Position numbers and translations under genes: made by a program
Notes under the pieces: generated by a model
Database searches by the model: none
Told to the model about the DNA's origin: nothing
What the model saw: the letters and a program-made list of their open reading frames with translations, nothing else
Shown here: one piece after another, positions 9,026-16,894 of the stretch
Layout of the letters: the number at the start of each line of letters is the position of its first letter
Numbering within the stretch: the stretch's first letter is position 1
DNA from: Haloplanus ruber
GTDB taxonomy: Archaea; Halobacteriota; Halobacteria; Halobacteriales; Haloferacaceae
Reading direction: 5' to 3'
DNA length: 64,000 bases
Assembly: GCF_024494725.1 (NCBI RefSeq)
Contig: NZ_JANHDK010000004.1
Location: forward strand, 186,001 to 250,000

Positions 9026-9067
9026 TTAACCAACAACTAGGCCGGTTGATCGGGAAGTGTTGGTTAA
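9026..9067. promoter_or_regulatory. Palindromic element, TTAACCAACA type (site B)
   Basis: Perfect arms TTAACCAACA (9026-9035) and TGTTGGTTAA (9058-9067), spacer 22 bp. It lies in front of the broken polB copy, without an intact gene immediately next to it. Confidence 0.8.
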
Positions 9068-9159
9068 CATAGAGTGAGGGATTCCGGAAATGGAGAAATT
9101 CGGTCAATCAGAGAGAATACGCTGTCGTTCGTGCTCTCACTCCTCTTCTTTGAAACACC

Positions 9160-9190
9160 TGGAAGCGACACAGCGTCGGTTATCGGATTC
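9160..9190 (+). promoter_or_regulatory. Conserved upstream element (polB copy 1)
   Basis: Second copy of the element seen at 4657 and 11883 (core GGAAGCGACACAGCGTCGG then TTATCGG), 31 bp before the ATG of the broken polB fragment. Preserved with the duplication. Confidence 0.5.
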
Positions 9191-9220
9191 TCGGATGTGC
9201 TCTAGATTGGTGTATGAGAG

Positions 9221-9320
9221 ATGCCGTTCACCATCGACTTTCTAAACAACGGTCGGATCCTGGAGTGGGAGGCAACTGCCGACGGTCCCGTTGCGACCGA
9301 GCGCGATGGCACGTAGCGAG
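9221..9320 (+). pseudogene. 5' fragment of a second polB, disrupted
   Basis: From ATG 9221 the frame reads MPFTIDFLNNGRILEWEAT, nearly identical to the first residues of the intact polymerase at 11938. Homology ends after ...TERD near 9306, and a TAG follows in unrelated sequence at 9318. The matching continuation (YTPRFYV...) resumes at 11745, after the TnpB element. Thus about 2.4 kb was inserted into codon 30 or so of a duplicated polB gene. Confidence 0.85.
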
Positions 9321-9367
9321 CGGAGCCAACATCTTCAGGGGTGGTCTGAGCGTCAATATGGCCTGAT

Positions 9368-10178
9368 GGCTCTGTTGAAATCCTCAGAGTGTGACAGGTG
9401 TGGCGAGACACATACAGAGGATGATTTCAGCATGAGGGCAAGGTGTGCTACTCGTTCAGATTGCGTCTCATCTCCCGGGCGCATCCACCAATTCATCTTT
9501 CCATCGTGGATGCTGCTTATGTGGAAGCACGCGAAAGATACGTTAATGCGTCGGCGGCACTTGCTCGCTCTGGCTGGTAGTGCAGGCCTGAGCGGGATTG
9601 CTGGATGTAGCGCTCTGGGGGGAGTTAGCGGGGGGTGCCCGGACAACCCAATTGCCGACACCAGCATCCCTCCCGACCGACGCACGATTGAGTTTCTCGC
9701 AGAGGAGAATCAACCGGTCAAACCGAGCGAAGACCCGATAATCGAGTTCGAACCCACGAACGCCCGCGTCGTGATTACAGGAGTCTTCTCAGGTGCTACC
9801 CCGAAGCGTATCCACGAGAAGGATATGATTCTCGTTACTCGCCTCCGATATGATGAGCAATCAGACACACTCCAAGTGCGTCTCGTCGAACGACAGTGTC
9901 GCTCGGGCGGGGGATCAGCAGGTGGAGAAGTTGCACCGTACGTGCTTCGGGTGCAGTTTACTGAGAGCCTCCCACAGCGTGTTTGCGTCGAGGAACGCGG
10001 AGGAATAGACAAAGACGTGTGTGTCTCCCGGTAGTTCGACGTGAGACATTCGGTACATATCTCCCTTGTATCGACCGCTCCAACCAGCCAGTTGCGACCA
10101 CTCGCTCATGACCGACTCGCGCTCTGTATTCAGCACGACCTCAATGAACTATCAATAGCTGAGGATTTCAACAGAGCC
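9368..10178. mobile_element. 811-bp unit with insertion-sequence ends carrying a lipoprotein gene
   Basis: Left end GGCTCTGTTGAAATCCTCAG (9368-9387) and right end CTGAGGATTTCAACAGAGCC (10159-10178) are perfect 20-bp inverted repeats. No transposase lies between them; instead there is a lipoprotein gene. The flanks GGCCTGAT (left) and GGCCTTGT (right) agree at 6 of 8 bases and may be a decayed target duplication. It looks like a non-autonomous element that picked up a passenger gene, inserted into the TnpB element. Confidence 0.65.
9546..10034 (+). CDS. Putative lipoprotein inside the IS-bounded unit
   Basis: ATG at 9546 gives MRRRHLLALAGSAGLSGIAGC, an arginine-containing leader with a lipobox (GIAGC), so it is probably exported and lipid-anchored; 162 residues. 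Upstream in-frame starts would add an unrelated extension that runs through the terminal repeat. The mature part has several cysteines (CPD, RQCRSGG, RVCVEE, DVCVSR), so disulfides are possible. No family recognised. Being cargo between two insertion-sequence ends is unusual. Confidence 0.65.
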   Translation: MRRRHLLALAGSAGLSGIAGCSALGGVSGGCPDNPIADTSIPPDRRTIEFLAEENQPVKPSEDPIIEFEPTNARVVITGVFSGATPKRIHEKDMILVTRLRYDEQSDTLQVRLVERQCRSGGGSAGGEVAPYVLRVQFTESLPQRVCVEERGGIDKDVCVSR

Positions 10179-10197
10179 GGCCTTGTCTACTCACTGA

Positions 10198-10344
10198 CTA
10201 CGATTCGTCTGGACGTTCCACCGCTTCCAACCCCGCTTCGATCACCTCTCGATACGCCTCACTCAAACTGTCCACGTCGGCAGCCTCCTTGTAGTCCTTC
10301 ACGCGTCCAGCCAGCGTGTGGCTGATGTCGATGTTTGGTCTCAT
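10198..10344 (-). CDS. Ribbon-helix-helix-like small protein (48 aa) paired with TnpB
   Basis: ATG at 10344, stop at 10198-10200. MRPNIDISHTLAGRVKDYKE followed by ADVDSLSEAYREVIEAGLEA fits the beta-helix-helix pattern of small CopG/Arc-type DNA-binding proteins. It is transcribed divergently from the TnpB gene that starts 45 bp away, so it may repress the element's promoter. Confidence 0.6.
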   Translation of the reverse strand: MRPNIDISHTLAGRVKDYKEAADVDSLSEAYREVIEAGLEAVERPDES

Positions 10345-10388
10345 CGTCCAAAAGACCTTTAGTCAGAAAATGATAAGAAACTGTTGTC

Positions 10389-11693
10389 GTGAGGCGAACC
10401 AACACCTTCGCGGTCAGACCGCTTACTGATGGCGACGAGCGGCTACTCCGCGAGTTGTTGGACGCCTCCGCCAGTCTCTGGAACGAACTCAACTACGAAC
10501 GTCGACAACAGTTCTTTGATGGCAAGTCAGTATGGGACACCGCCGACTACCGGAAGCAGTACGTCGGTGTCCTCGGCTCTGCCACCGCTCAACAAGTAAT
10601 CCGCAAGAATAAGTCGGCGTGGAAGTCGTTCTTCGCTGCCCGTGAAGACAGCGGGGATACCGCTCCGCCCGGTTACTGGGGTAGCGAAGACGCTGGACGT
10701 GAGCTGCGTACGTGTATCCGGAACGACCAGTACACGCTTGAGTTCGGCGAACGGAGTCGAGTCGAGATCCCCGTAGGGCAAGACTTGAAAGAGAAGTACG
10801 GACTTGGATACTACGAGCGACTCCGTCTGGAACTTGTTGGGAGCCCGAAGTGGGACGGCGAGAAGGGGCAGTTGGAAATACAGTACGACGAAGTGAGCGA
10901 CACGTTCAGAGCCTTTCAGCCCGTCACAGTACCAGATTCGCAACGGGATTCACCACTAGCCGATGAATCGGCTGCTTTGGACGTGGGCGCAAACAACTTC
11001 GTCGCCTGTACGACGACGACCGGCAAACGGTTCCTCTACGAGGGTCGCGAGTTGTTCGCTGACTTCCGTGAGACGACCGAAGAGATTGCCCGTCTACAAT
11101 CTAAACTCCGCGAGGGTCGGTACAGCAGTCAGCGAATTCGTCGACTGTACCGGAAGCGAACGCGTCGCCGTGACCACGCGCAGGAAGCACTCTGTCGTGA
11201 TCTGATCGAACGGCTGTATGATGAGGGCGTAGCAACGGTGTACGTGGGCGACCTCACTGACGTGCTCTCGACACACTGGCACCCAGAAGTCAACGAGAAG
11301 ACCCACCAGTTCTGGGCACATCGCTCGTTTGTCGACCGCCTCAAAGACACTGCCGAGGAGTACGGAATCTTTGTTGAAGAGCGGTCAGAGGCGTTCACGA
11401 CGGCAACCTGTGTCGAGTGTGGCGAGCAGATGGAAACAGAGCGTTATGGCGACGTGTTTCGGTGTTCGTGTGGACACGAGAGCCACGCTGATCTCGACGC
11501 CTCACGGACGTTTCTTGAACGGGAGACTGGCACTGAATTCGAGACAGGGTCGATGGCACGGCCCGTGCGCCTCACGTGGGACGACCACACTTGGTCGGAG
11601 TCACCACGCTCTCCCGAGAGGGCCAGTCCCAACGAGGAGCGCACAGACCGGAGTACCGGCGACGGGAAACTTGCCTCCGTGGGGACGGCATAG
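10389..11693 (+). CDS. tnpB: TnpB-family protein, second subgroup, with Asp at the middle RuvC position
   Basis: 434 residues from GTG 10389. RuvC D198 ([10 protein letters not shown]) and D368 ([11 protein letters not shown]) are clear. The middle acidic residue is D288 in VYVGDLTDV rather than the usual glutamate. The zinc ribbon has C341, C344, C359 and C361. It is only distantly similar to the TnpB at 7528 and belongs to the subgroup with the long [14 protein letters not shown] insertion. The tail after residue 385 is low-complexity. The right-end hairpin follows 10 bp downstream. Nuclease activity is plausible but the D/D/D set needs testing. Confidence 0.9.
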   Translation: MRRTNTFAVRPLTDGDERLLRELLDASASLWNELNYERRQQFFDGKSVWDTADYRKQYVGVLGSATAQQVIRKNKSAWKSFFAAREDSGDTAPPGYWGSEDAGRELRTCIRNDQYTLEFGERSRVEIPVGQDLKEKYGLGYYERLRLELVGSPKWDGEKGQLEIQYDEVSDTFRAFQPVTVPDSQRDSPLADESAALDVGANNFVACTTTTGKRFLYEGRELFADFRETTEEIARLQSKLREGRYSSQRIRRLYRKRTRRRDHAQEALCRDLIERLYDEGVATVYVGDLTDVLSTHWHPEVNEKTHQFWAHRSFVDRLKDTAEEYGIFVEERSEAFTTATCVECGEQMETERYGDVFRCSCGHESHADLDASRTFLERETGTEFETGSMARPVRLTWDDHTWSESPRSPERASPNEERTDRSTGDGKLASVGTA

Positions 11694-11699
11694 CCCACA

Positions 11700-11744
11700 G
11701 CCTCACCGGAGGAATCCCACGGTTCGGCCGTGGGAGGATGTCAA
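11700..11744 (+). ncRNA. Right end hairpin of second TnpB element (putative reRNA 3' part)
   Basis: Hairpin CCCACGG-TTCGG-CCGTGGG (11716-11734) followed by AGGATGTCAA ending at 11744, the usual right terminus of these haloarchaeal elements. The next bases resume the interrupted polB copy, which fixes the boundary. Confidence 0.65.
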
Positions 11745-11872
11745 TACACCCCACGCTTCTACGTCTTCCCTCACACCCCAGAGGCCGACCTCGACCTTAC
11801 GCTCCTCCAGTCAGTGTACGACCAGCATCCGTCGTCGCCACGACCGAGATGGTTGCGAGAGAGAGAACATCG
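11745..11872 (+). pseudogene. Continuation of disrupted polB copy
   Basis: TACACCCCACGCTTCTACGT begins a segment reading YTPRFYVFPHTPEADLDLTL then LQSVYDQHP, matching residues 31-60 of the intact polymerase. A small deletion then breaks the frame and the rest of the gene is absent. Together with 9221-9320 it forms one 5' polB relic. Confidence 0.8.
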
Positions 11873-11882
11873 TTCTCTGAAA

Positions 11883-11914
11883 TCCGGAAGTGACACGCCA
11901 TCGGTTATCCGGAA
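11883..11914 (+). promoter_or_regulatory. Conserved upstream element of intact polB
   Basis: Third copy of the element (TCCGGAAGTGACACGCCATC then GGTTATCCGGAA), ending 24 bp before the polB ATG. Confidence 0.55.
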
Positions 11915-11937
11915 TACCACCTATTGGTTCTACACGA

Positions 11938-14103
11938 ATGCCGTTCACAATCGACTTCCTGGACGACGGCCGCGTCCTAGAGTGGGAGGCGACCACCGAC
12001 GGTGCCGTCGTAACAGAACGAGACAAGTACACCCCGCGTTTCTACGTCGCCGCTCGCGACCCAGCGTCCAACCTCGACCTCACGACTCTCCAGTCGGTGT
12101 ACGACCAGCACCCGGACGTCGTCGCGACCGAAATAGTTGCGCGACGGCCCGGCTTTCGACGAGACGAGGAACCAGTCCTCGCCGTTGATGTCGCCCACAT
12201 CGACCGCGTCACCCCACTCGCCCGACAAGCACGCCAGCTGTCGGCCTATCCAGTCGGGGATCTCGCCTGCTTCAACGTCGACTTCTCGCGAGAGTTCCGG
12301 TACTGTCTGGAGACCGGCGTCGATCCGACGCCGGCGAGCGAGCTGTCGACGCTCGGGCTCAGCGTTCCGGTGACCGAAACGAGCAACGATGTCTATGGGG
12401 AGCTGTCCGTTGCCGGCGACACCGTCACCGGCTCGTCGACGGATCTCCTAACCGCCGTCCAGGGAGCGATTGACGCACACAATCCGGACGTCCTGGTCTG
12501 TTCAACGAGCGAGATCGTCCCGACCCTGTACGAGATGGCGACGGACGCCGGCGTCGCCGACTTCTCGCTGAGTCGGTGGCCGGACGTCGACTACCAGCAA
12601 CTCGCGAGCCGGTCGACGTACTCAAGCTACGGCCGCGTCGGTCACTCGCCGACGCGGTACAACGTGCCCGGCCGGGCGATCATCGACGAGTCGAACACGT
12701 TCTTCTATGGGGAAACGAACCTGGACGGCGTCCTCGACCTCGTGTCGCGCTCGAAAAAGCCCGTCCAGGAGCTTGCGTGGGCGTCGATCGGGAACGTGCT
12801 CACGGCGATCCAGATCTGCGAGGCCCACGACCGCGGCGTCCTCGTGCCATGGAACTCCTGGCGTCACGAGTTCTACAAGCCGATGGGGACGCTCCACGAC
12901 GCCGACCGCGGCGGCTTCATCTTCGCACCCGAAGTCGGGCTCCACGAGAACGTCCACGAACTCGACTTCTCCTCGTTGTATCCCAACATCATCTGTACCC
13001 GGAACGTGTCGCCGGACGTCATCCGGTGTAACTGTCACAGCGACCGCGACGACGTCCCCGGCCTCGGGTACTCGATCTGTGACGACCGGGGCTACCTCGT
13101 CGACGTCCTCCAGCCGATCATCGACGCCCGCGACGAGATCAAGGCAGCCATCCGTCGCGAGAAGAATCGGGACGACCTCGACGAGGACCGACTGGCGGAA
13201 CTCGAGGGGCGGTCGGGCGCGCTGAAGTGGATCCTCGTCGCCTGCTTCGGCTATCAAGGGTTCAGCAACGCGAAGTTCGGTCGCATCGAGTGCCACGAGG
13301 CAATCAACGCGTTCGCTCGCGAGATTCTGCTGATGGCGAAACAGCGGCTGGAAGCCGGCGGCTGGCGGGTCGTCCACGGCATCGTCGACTCCATCTGGGT
13401 GACCCCGGACCCCGACGTTGACGACGATGACCGCGAGGACCTCGAGACGCTCGCGACGGAGATCACGGAGCGCGTCGAGATTCGGCTTGAACACGAAGCC
13501 CACTACGACTGGGTCGCGTTCGTGCCGCAGCGCGAGAGCGACGCCGGCGCGTTGACGAAGTACTTCGGGAAGGTCGCCGGCGACGATGGCTTCAAGATCA
13601 GAGGTATCGAAGCCCGGCAGCGCTCGACCCCGCAGTTCATCGAGGACATCCAGCGGGACTGTCTCCAACGGCTTGACTCGACTCAATCTCCGGACGCTGT
13701 CCTCGACTGTCTCCAAGACGCGATCAAGCGCCTCCACGCTGGAACGGTGCCGGTCGAGCAGCTCGTCGAACGGAATCGTGTCTCGAAACCACTCGAGGGA
13801 TACACGCAGAACACCCAGAACGTGGCGGCGCTAAAGCGGGCTCGCGAGCAGGATCTCGCTGTCCACCCAGGACAGGACCTCGAGTACGTCGTCGTCGACG
13901 ACGAGAAGAGCTCGCGAGAGCGGGTCGCGTTGGCTCACGAGGAGATGGAGTCGTACGATGCGTCGTACTACGAGATACAACTCGTCAGAGCTGTCGAAAG
14001 TATCCTTTCTCCGCTCGATTGGGATAGAATAGATATAAAACGGGATCTAACGAGCAACCGCCAGTCCGACCTGAATAAATATAATTCGGCATGGAGTAAG
14101 TAA
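11938..14103 (+). CDS. polB: Plasmid-type family B DNA polymerase
   Basis: ATG 11938 (MPFTIDFLDDGR) is chosen over an in-frame ATG at 11890 because the broken copy starts at the same codon; 721 residues. Motif A is ELDFSSLYPNII near residue 343, motif B KWILVACFGYQGFSNAK near 430, motif C HGIVDSIWV near 480. In motif C the first aspartate of the canonical DTDS is replaced, but the metal-binding second one is kept. The proofreading region has NVDFSRE where an Exo I DIE would be expected, so exonuclease activity is probably lost. It likely serves plasmid replication or repair, next to orc1/cdc6. Confidence 0.88.
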   Translation: MPFTIDFLDDGRVLEWEATTDGAVVTERDKYTPRFYVAARDPASNLDLTTLQSVYDQHPDVVATEIVARRPGFRRDEEPVLAVDVAHIDRVTPLARQARQLSAYPVGDLACFNVDFSREFRYCLETGVDPTPASELSTLGLSVPVTETSNDVYGELSVAGDTVTGSSTDLLTAVQGAIDAHNPDVLVCSTSEIVPTLYEMATDAGVADFSLSRWPDVDYQQLASRSTYSSYGRVGHSPTRYNVPGRAIIDESNTFFYGETNLDGVLDLVSRSKKPVQELAWASIGNVLTAIQICEAHDRGVLVPWNSWRHEFYKPMGTLHDADRGGFIFAPEVGLHENVHELDFSSLYPNIICTRNVSPDVIRCNCHSDRDDVPGLGYSICDDRGYLVDVLQPIIDARDEIKAAIRREKNRDDLDEDRLAELEGRSGALKWILVACFGYQGFSNAKFGRIECHEAINAFAREILLMAKQRLEAGGWRVVHGIVDSIWVTPDPDVDDDDREDLETLATEITERVEIRLEHEAHYDWVAFVPQRESDAGALTKYFGKVAGDDGFKIRGIEARQRSTPQFIEDIQRDCLQRLDSTQSPDAVLDCLQDAIKRLHAGTVPVEQLVERNRVSKPLEGYTQNTQNVAALKRAREQDLAVHPGQDLEYVVVDDEKSSRERVALAHEEMESYDASYYEIQLVRAVESILSPLDWDRIDIKRDLTSNRQSDLNKYNSAWSK

Positions 14104-14218
14104 CTAATCCGTTGGCAATCATGATCGAAGAGGGCTGACTGAGTCCTTGCTGGCAAGAAGAATCCCCTGATACACTCGGGACGAGGGGAGATACATTCAA
14201 GATATCACAAAATAGAAT

Positions 14219-14259
14219 GTTACCCCACACTTGCATAACAATCTATTTTGTGGGGTAAC
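14219..14259. promoter_or_regulatory. Palindromic element, GTTACCCCACA type (site E)
   Basis: Perfect 11-bp arms GTTACCCCACA (14219-14229) and TGTGGGGTAAC (14249-14259), spacer 19 bp, between polB and the origin. A variant of the TTAACCAACA family with the same overall length. Confidence 0.8.
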
Positions 14260-14291
14260 TGCATAAATCATCATCCAAACAATATACGTCA

Positions 14292-14363
14292 CACACCAGG
14301 TTTCCGGTGAAGTGGATAACTAGCCAACTGGTTTCCTAATCGATTCACCGGAAACCCGGTGTG
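14292..14363. repeat. Inverted pair of ORB-like origin repeats, left cluster
   Basis: CACACCAGGTTTCCGGTGAA (14292-14311) and its near reverse complement TTCACCGGAAACCCGGTGTG (14344-14363) face each other across 32 bp beyond the 3' end of orc1/cdc6. They match the ORB-type repeats on the far side of the gene. Confidence 0.8.
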
Positions 14364-14423
14364 CGTCGGAGCCAGCAGCATACGTGACGGGGATCGGGAA
14401 CGGCATCGAGAGGCTTCTGTAGC

Positions 14424-15638
14424 TCACTCGATCGTATCGGCCAATACGTCTTTGACGACAGCGGGGTCTTCGAGCAACGTGTGTTCCGTATAACTCCCTT
14501 CAGCACTCCCACCGCTATGGCGCGATTGCTCGACGATATCCAGAAACGCGTGTTCTTTCAAGAGATCGCGAACCCGACGAAGCGAAAGCGAGTCGGTGCC
14601 TTCCTGTCGGCAGATTTGCTCGTAGAGATCGTAGATTCGGGTCGTTCGGAATCCCTGATTGTCGGGCGTAGTCTCATCTTCACGGGCATTGATCGAAAGC
14701 ATCGTCAGCGCCTGCAGCACGTATCGTGAGTGCGGCGTCGAGCCACGAATTAGCTCCCTGAAACGGTCGGTTTCGGCGCGTTCGCGAGCCTGTGTCACGA
14801 ACTCTTCGCGAACGGTCTCGGCCTCGATCGACTGAGCTATCTCACCGGCATAACGCAGGATGTCGATGGCCTTACGCGCGTCACCATGTTCGCGAGCGGC
14901 GAGCGCCGCGGCCCGTGGAATGACACCATCATCGAGTACGCCATCACGGAACGCATCGCTTCGAGCGACCATGATCTCGTTGAGTTGAGAGGCGTCGTAG
15001 GGTGGGAAGACGAACTCGCGTTCACAGAGGCTCGATTTGACCCGTTCGTCCATTCGATCCTTGTACTTGATCTTGTTACTGACACCGATCACGCCGATCT
15101 TACAGGACTCGAGTTTCCCAGCCTCACCGGCTCGTGAGAGTTGCATCAAAATATCGTCGTCCTCCAGTTTATCGATCTCGTCAAGGATGATCAACACGAC
15201 ATCGTATTCGGCATCGAGAATCTTCCACAGCCGCTTGTAGTAGGTGGCAGTGCTGATTCCCTTGTCGGGGATATAGATATCCGTCTCGTCAGTGTTAACA
15301 CTGCTCGCGATCGTCTGTACTGCCTGCGTTTCGGTTCCATCCTGCGCACAGTCCACGTAAGCATGGGTCGCGCTGACACCTTCCTCATCGGCAGTCTGGA
15401 CGAGTCGACGGGACACGTATTTGGCACAGAGCGATTTTCCAGTGCCAGTCTTGCCGTAGATGAGGACATTACTGGGGGATTGACCGAAAATACCGGGATT
15501 GACGGCGTTTGCGAGCTGACCGATCTCCTCATCCCGGCCGACGATCCGTCCCTCCTCGGGGAGATGATTGATTTCAAGTAGCTCTTTATTCACGAAGATT
15601 GGATCCTCCCGAATGAATAGATCGTCAGACTCGGACAT
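14424..15638 (-). CDS. orc1/cdc6: Orc1/Cdc6 replication initiator
   Basis: 404 residues, normal length. Walker A YGKTGTGKS (61-69), Walker B LIILDEIDKL (DE at 153-154), sensor 1 near IGVIGVSNK, sensor 2 GDARKAIDIL. The C-terminal winged helix (RIYDLYEQICRQEG, LSLRRVRDLLKEH) binds origin repeats. It recognises ORB sequences, melts the origin and loads MCM. The gene is flanked by ORB-like repeats on both sides, so it most likely drives its own origin, the usual arrangement in haloarchaeal replicons. Its start lies 8 bp from the first upstream repeat, so autoregulation by binding is plausible. Confidence 0.95.
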   Translation of the reverse strand: MSESDDLFIREDPIFVNKELLEINHLPEEGRIVGRDEEIGQLANAVNPGIFGQSPSNVLIYGKTGTGKSLCAKYVSRRLVQTADEEGVSATHAYVDCAQDGTETQAVQTIASSVNTDETDIYIPDKGISTATYYKRLWKILDAEYDVVLIILDEIDKLEDDDILMQLSRAGEAGKLESCKIGVIGVSNKIKYKDRMDERVKSSLCEREFVFPPYDASQLNEIMVARSDAFRDGVLDDGVIPRAAALAAREHGDARKAIDILRYAGEIAQSIEAETVREEFVTQARERAETDRFRELIRGSTPHSRYVLQALTMLSINAREDETTPDNQGFRTTRIYDLYEQICRQEGTDSLSLRRVRDLLKEHAFLDIVEQSRHSGGSAEGSYTEHTLLEDPAVVKDVLADTIE

Positions 15639-15645
15639 TCCTTGG

Positions 15646-15711
15646 ACACCACGTTTCTGGTGAAATGGCTTGAGGTTTTCCCCGACACACGCACACCACG
15701 TTTCCGGTGAA
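15646..15711. repeat. ORB-like repeats, upstream of orc1/cdc6 (forward pair)
   Basis: ACACCACGTTTCTGGTGAA (15646-15664) and CACACCACGTTTCCGGTGAA (15692-15711) are direct repeats. Shorter similar sequences (CCACGTGAAAC near 15736, CCACGGGAAACGAGG near 15758) may be half sites. Confidence 0.8.
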
Positions 15712-16019
15712 ACTGTATGAGAGCGAGTCTACAATCCACGTGAAACAGGGGATATCGTCCACGGGAAACGAGGTCAAAATAAGAAAGATACGCACGCGCA
15801 GCCTCACGAGAGCAAACCTGACGAGAACCAGATCACGAAAATCCGCCCACGATAGGGACGGTTCGACTGAATCAAGTAGAACACCGAAGCGACGAATGTC
15901 GCTTCATTTCTTGATCAGCGATGGAGTCGCTGGCAGGTAAACGTGGATAGGTAATAAAGCCCCGTCAGACACATGATGAATATCTGAATAATCCCGTTCC
16001 AGTATCTCTCGGTGCTGAT
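15712..16019. other. Replication origin core (candidate unwinding region)
   Basis: About 300 bp between oppositely oriented ORB clusters with no credible gene. It contains A/T-rich stretches (AAAATAAGAAAGATA around 15775, GTAATAAAG near 15951, AATATCTGAATAATCC near 15980) suited to duplex unwinding. Position and flanks are the evidence; the exact melting site is inferred. Confidence 0.6.
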
Positions 16020-16303
16020 TTCATCGGAAACCCGGTGTGTTCTTAACGAGCTCCGTCATCAGCATTCCGTGGATTCCCGTGACTCATCGGCTGCATCCGG
16101 CGTTCGTGGTCCACTAGTCCCTCGGTAGAGCCGTGAGCTGTGCTGCGACTCATATCCTCGTTGTTTACTGGAGTTACGTTTCACCGGAAACACGGTGTGT
16201 CTGTGCGGAGTTTTTCACCGCCAGCATCTCGTTTCGTTCTCTCTGCGAGTTGACTCCAGCAATCAGTCCACGGCCGGTCCAGGTTCATCGGAAACCCGGA
16301 GTG
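16020..16303. repeat. ORB-like repeats, distal cluster (reverse orientation)
   Basis: TTCATCGGAAACCCGGTGTG (16020-16039), TTCACCGGAAACACGGTGTG (16180-16199) and TTCATCGGAAACCCGGAGTG (16284-16303) face back toward the orc1-proximal pair, giving the inverted layout typical of archaeal origins. Confidence 0.8.
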
Positions 16304-16676
16304 TATTCGCGAGGCTACACTGAGGTCTCTCTCGTGGATTGACTGGCGCGATATACTCGTTCTTCCAAGAATCGCCCTCTAGCCACTGCCAGTAGAAGTA
16401 CCGGTACGATTTATCGCCGGTCTCCTTCGTCGTTTTCACCGTGATATACGCGCCACTCGTCGCGATGTCTTCGTAGTTCTCTGGATCCGTCGAGATCTCG
16501 CGCTCCTCCAGCTCCTCGAGTTTTTCCTCATCGACTTCTTCCTCGGCTCGTCGGCGTTCGAGTTCTTCCTGCCGCTGTCGACGTTTCCACTCCGCCAGAT
16601 CAGCCGCGTACGCCGCGACTGCTTCCAGCCGTTCTGGGGATTGTTTCTTGAGTGGCTCGCGAAGATACTTCGGCAA
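16263..16676 (-). CDS. Small coiled-coil protein with YFYWQW motif; start unclear, 3' end runs through an ORB repeat
   Basis: A charged coiled-coil (WKRRQRQEELERRRAEEEV) is followed by YITVKTTKETGDKSYRYFYW and QWLEG. The paralogue at 17547 shares the layout (YYYWQWREGEKVKSKYKAPV), and short proteins with this aromatic WREG-type motif recur on haloarchaeal plasmids. Similarity to the paralogue extends upstream of the TTG at 16676 (LEKPPAPQLP), but no standard start codon is found between there and the palindrome at 16717, so the true start may be mutated. The last 20 residues are translated from the ORB repeat at 16284-16303, suggesting the original stop was lost. Function unknown. Confidence 0.6.
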   Translation of the reverse strand: MPKYLREPLKKQSPERLEAVAAYAADLAEWKRRQRQEELERRRAEEEVDEEKLEELEEREISTDPENYEDIATSGAYITVKTTKETGDKSYRYFYWQWLEGDSWKNEYIAPVNPRERPQCSLANTLRVSDEPGPAVD

Positions 16677-16716
16677 CTGCGGCGCGGGCGGTTTCTCCAG
16701 ACCGTCCTCAGCTATA

Positions 16717-16758
16717 GTTACCCCACGAACGGCGTATCATATCAATTTGTGGGGTAAA
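16717..16758. promoter_or_regulatory. Palindromic element, GTTACCCCAC type (site F)
   Basis: GTTACCCCAC (16717-16726) pairs with GTGGGGTAA (16749-16757). It lies immediately upstream of the small coiled-coil gene, as site C does for its paralogue. Confidence 0.75.
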
Positions 16759-16894
16759 TTTGAGGTTTGACGGCGTTCTCCCTCCGTTATCGATGTGTAA
16801 ACTATCTCTTTACTCCGTGTTCCGGCTGATCCCTCGACTTTCGATCTTCGACAAACGTGGCTGAATTCCAGAAGCGCCAATGAAACTCGTTGAT

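Noticed and set aside
9368-10178. Calling this a complete insertion sequence
   Set aside because: The ends are perfect inverted repeats but there is no transposase; it is listed as a non-autonomous unit only.
12622-13737. 371-codon open frame antisense to polB
   Set aside because: It is a shadow of a high-GC coding gene with strong motifs on the other strand.
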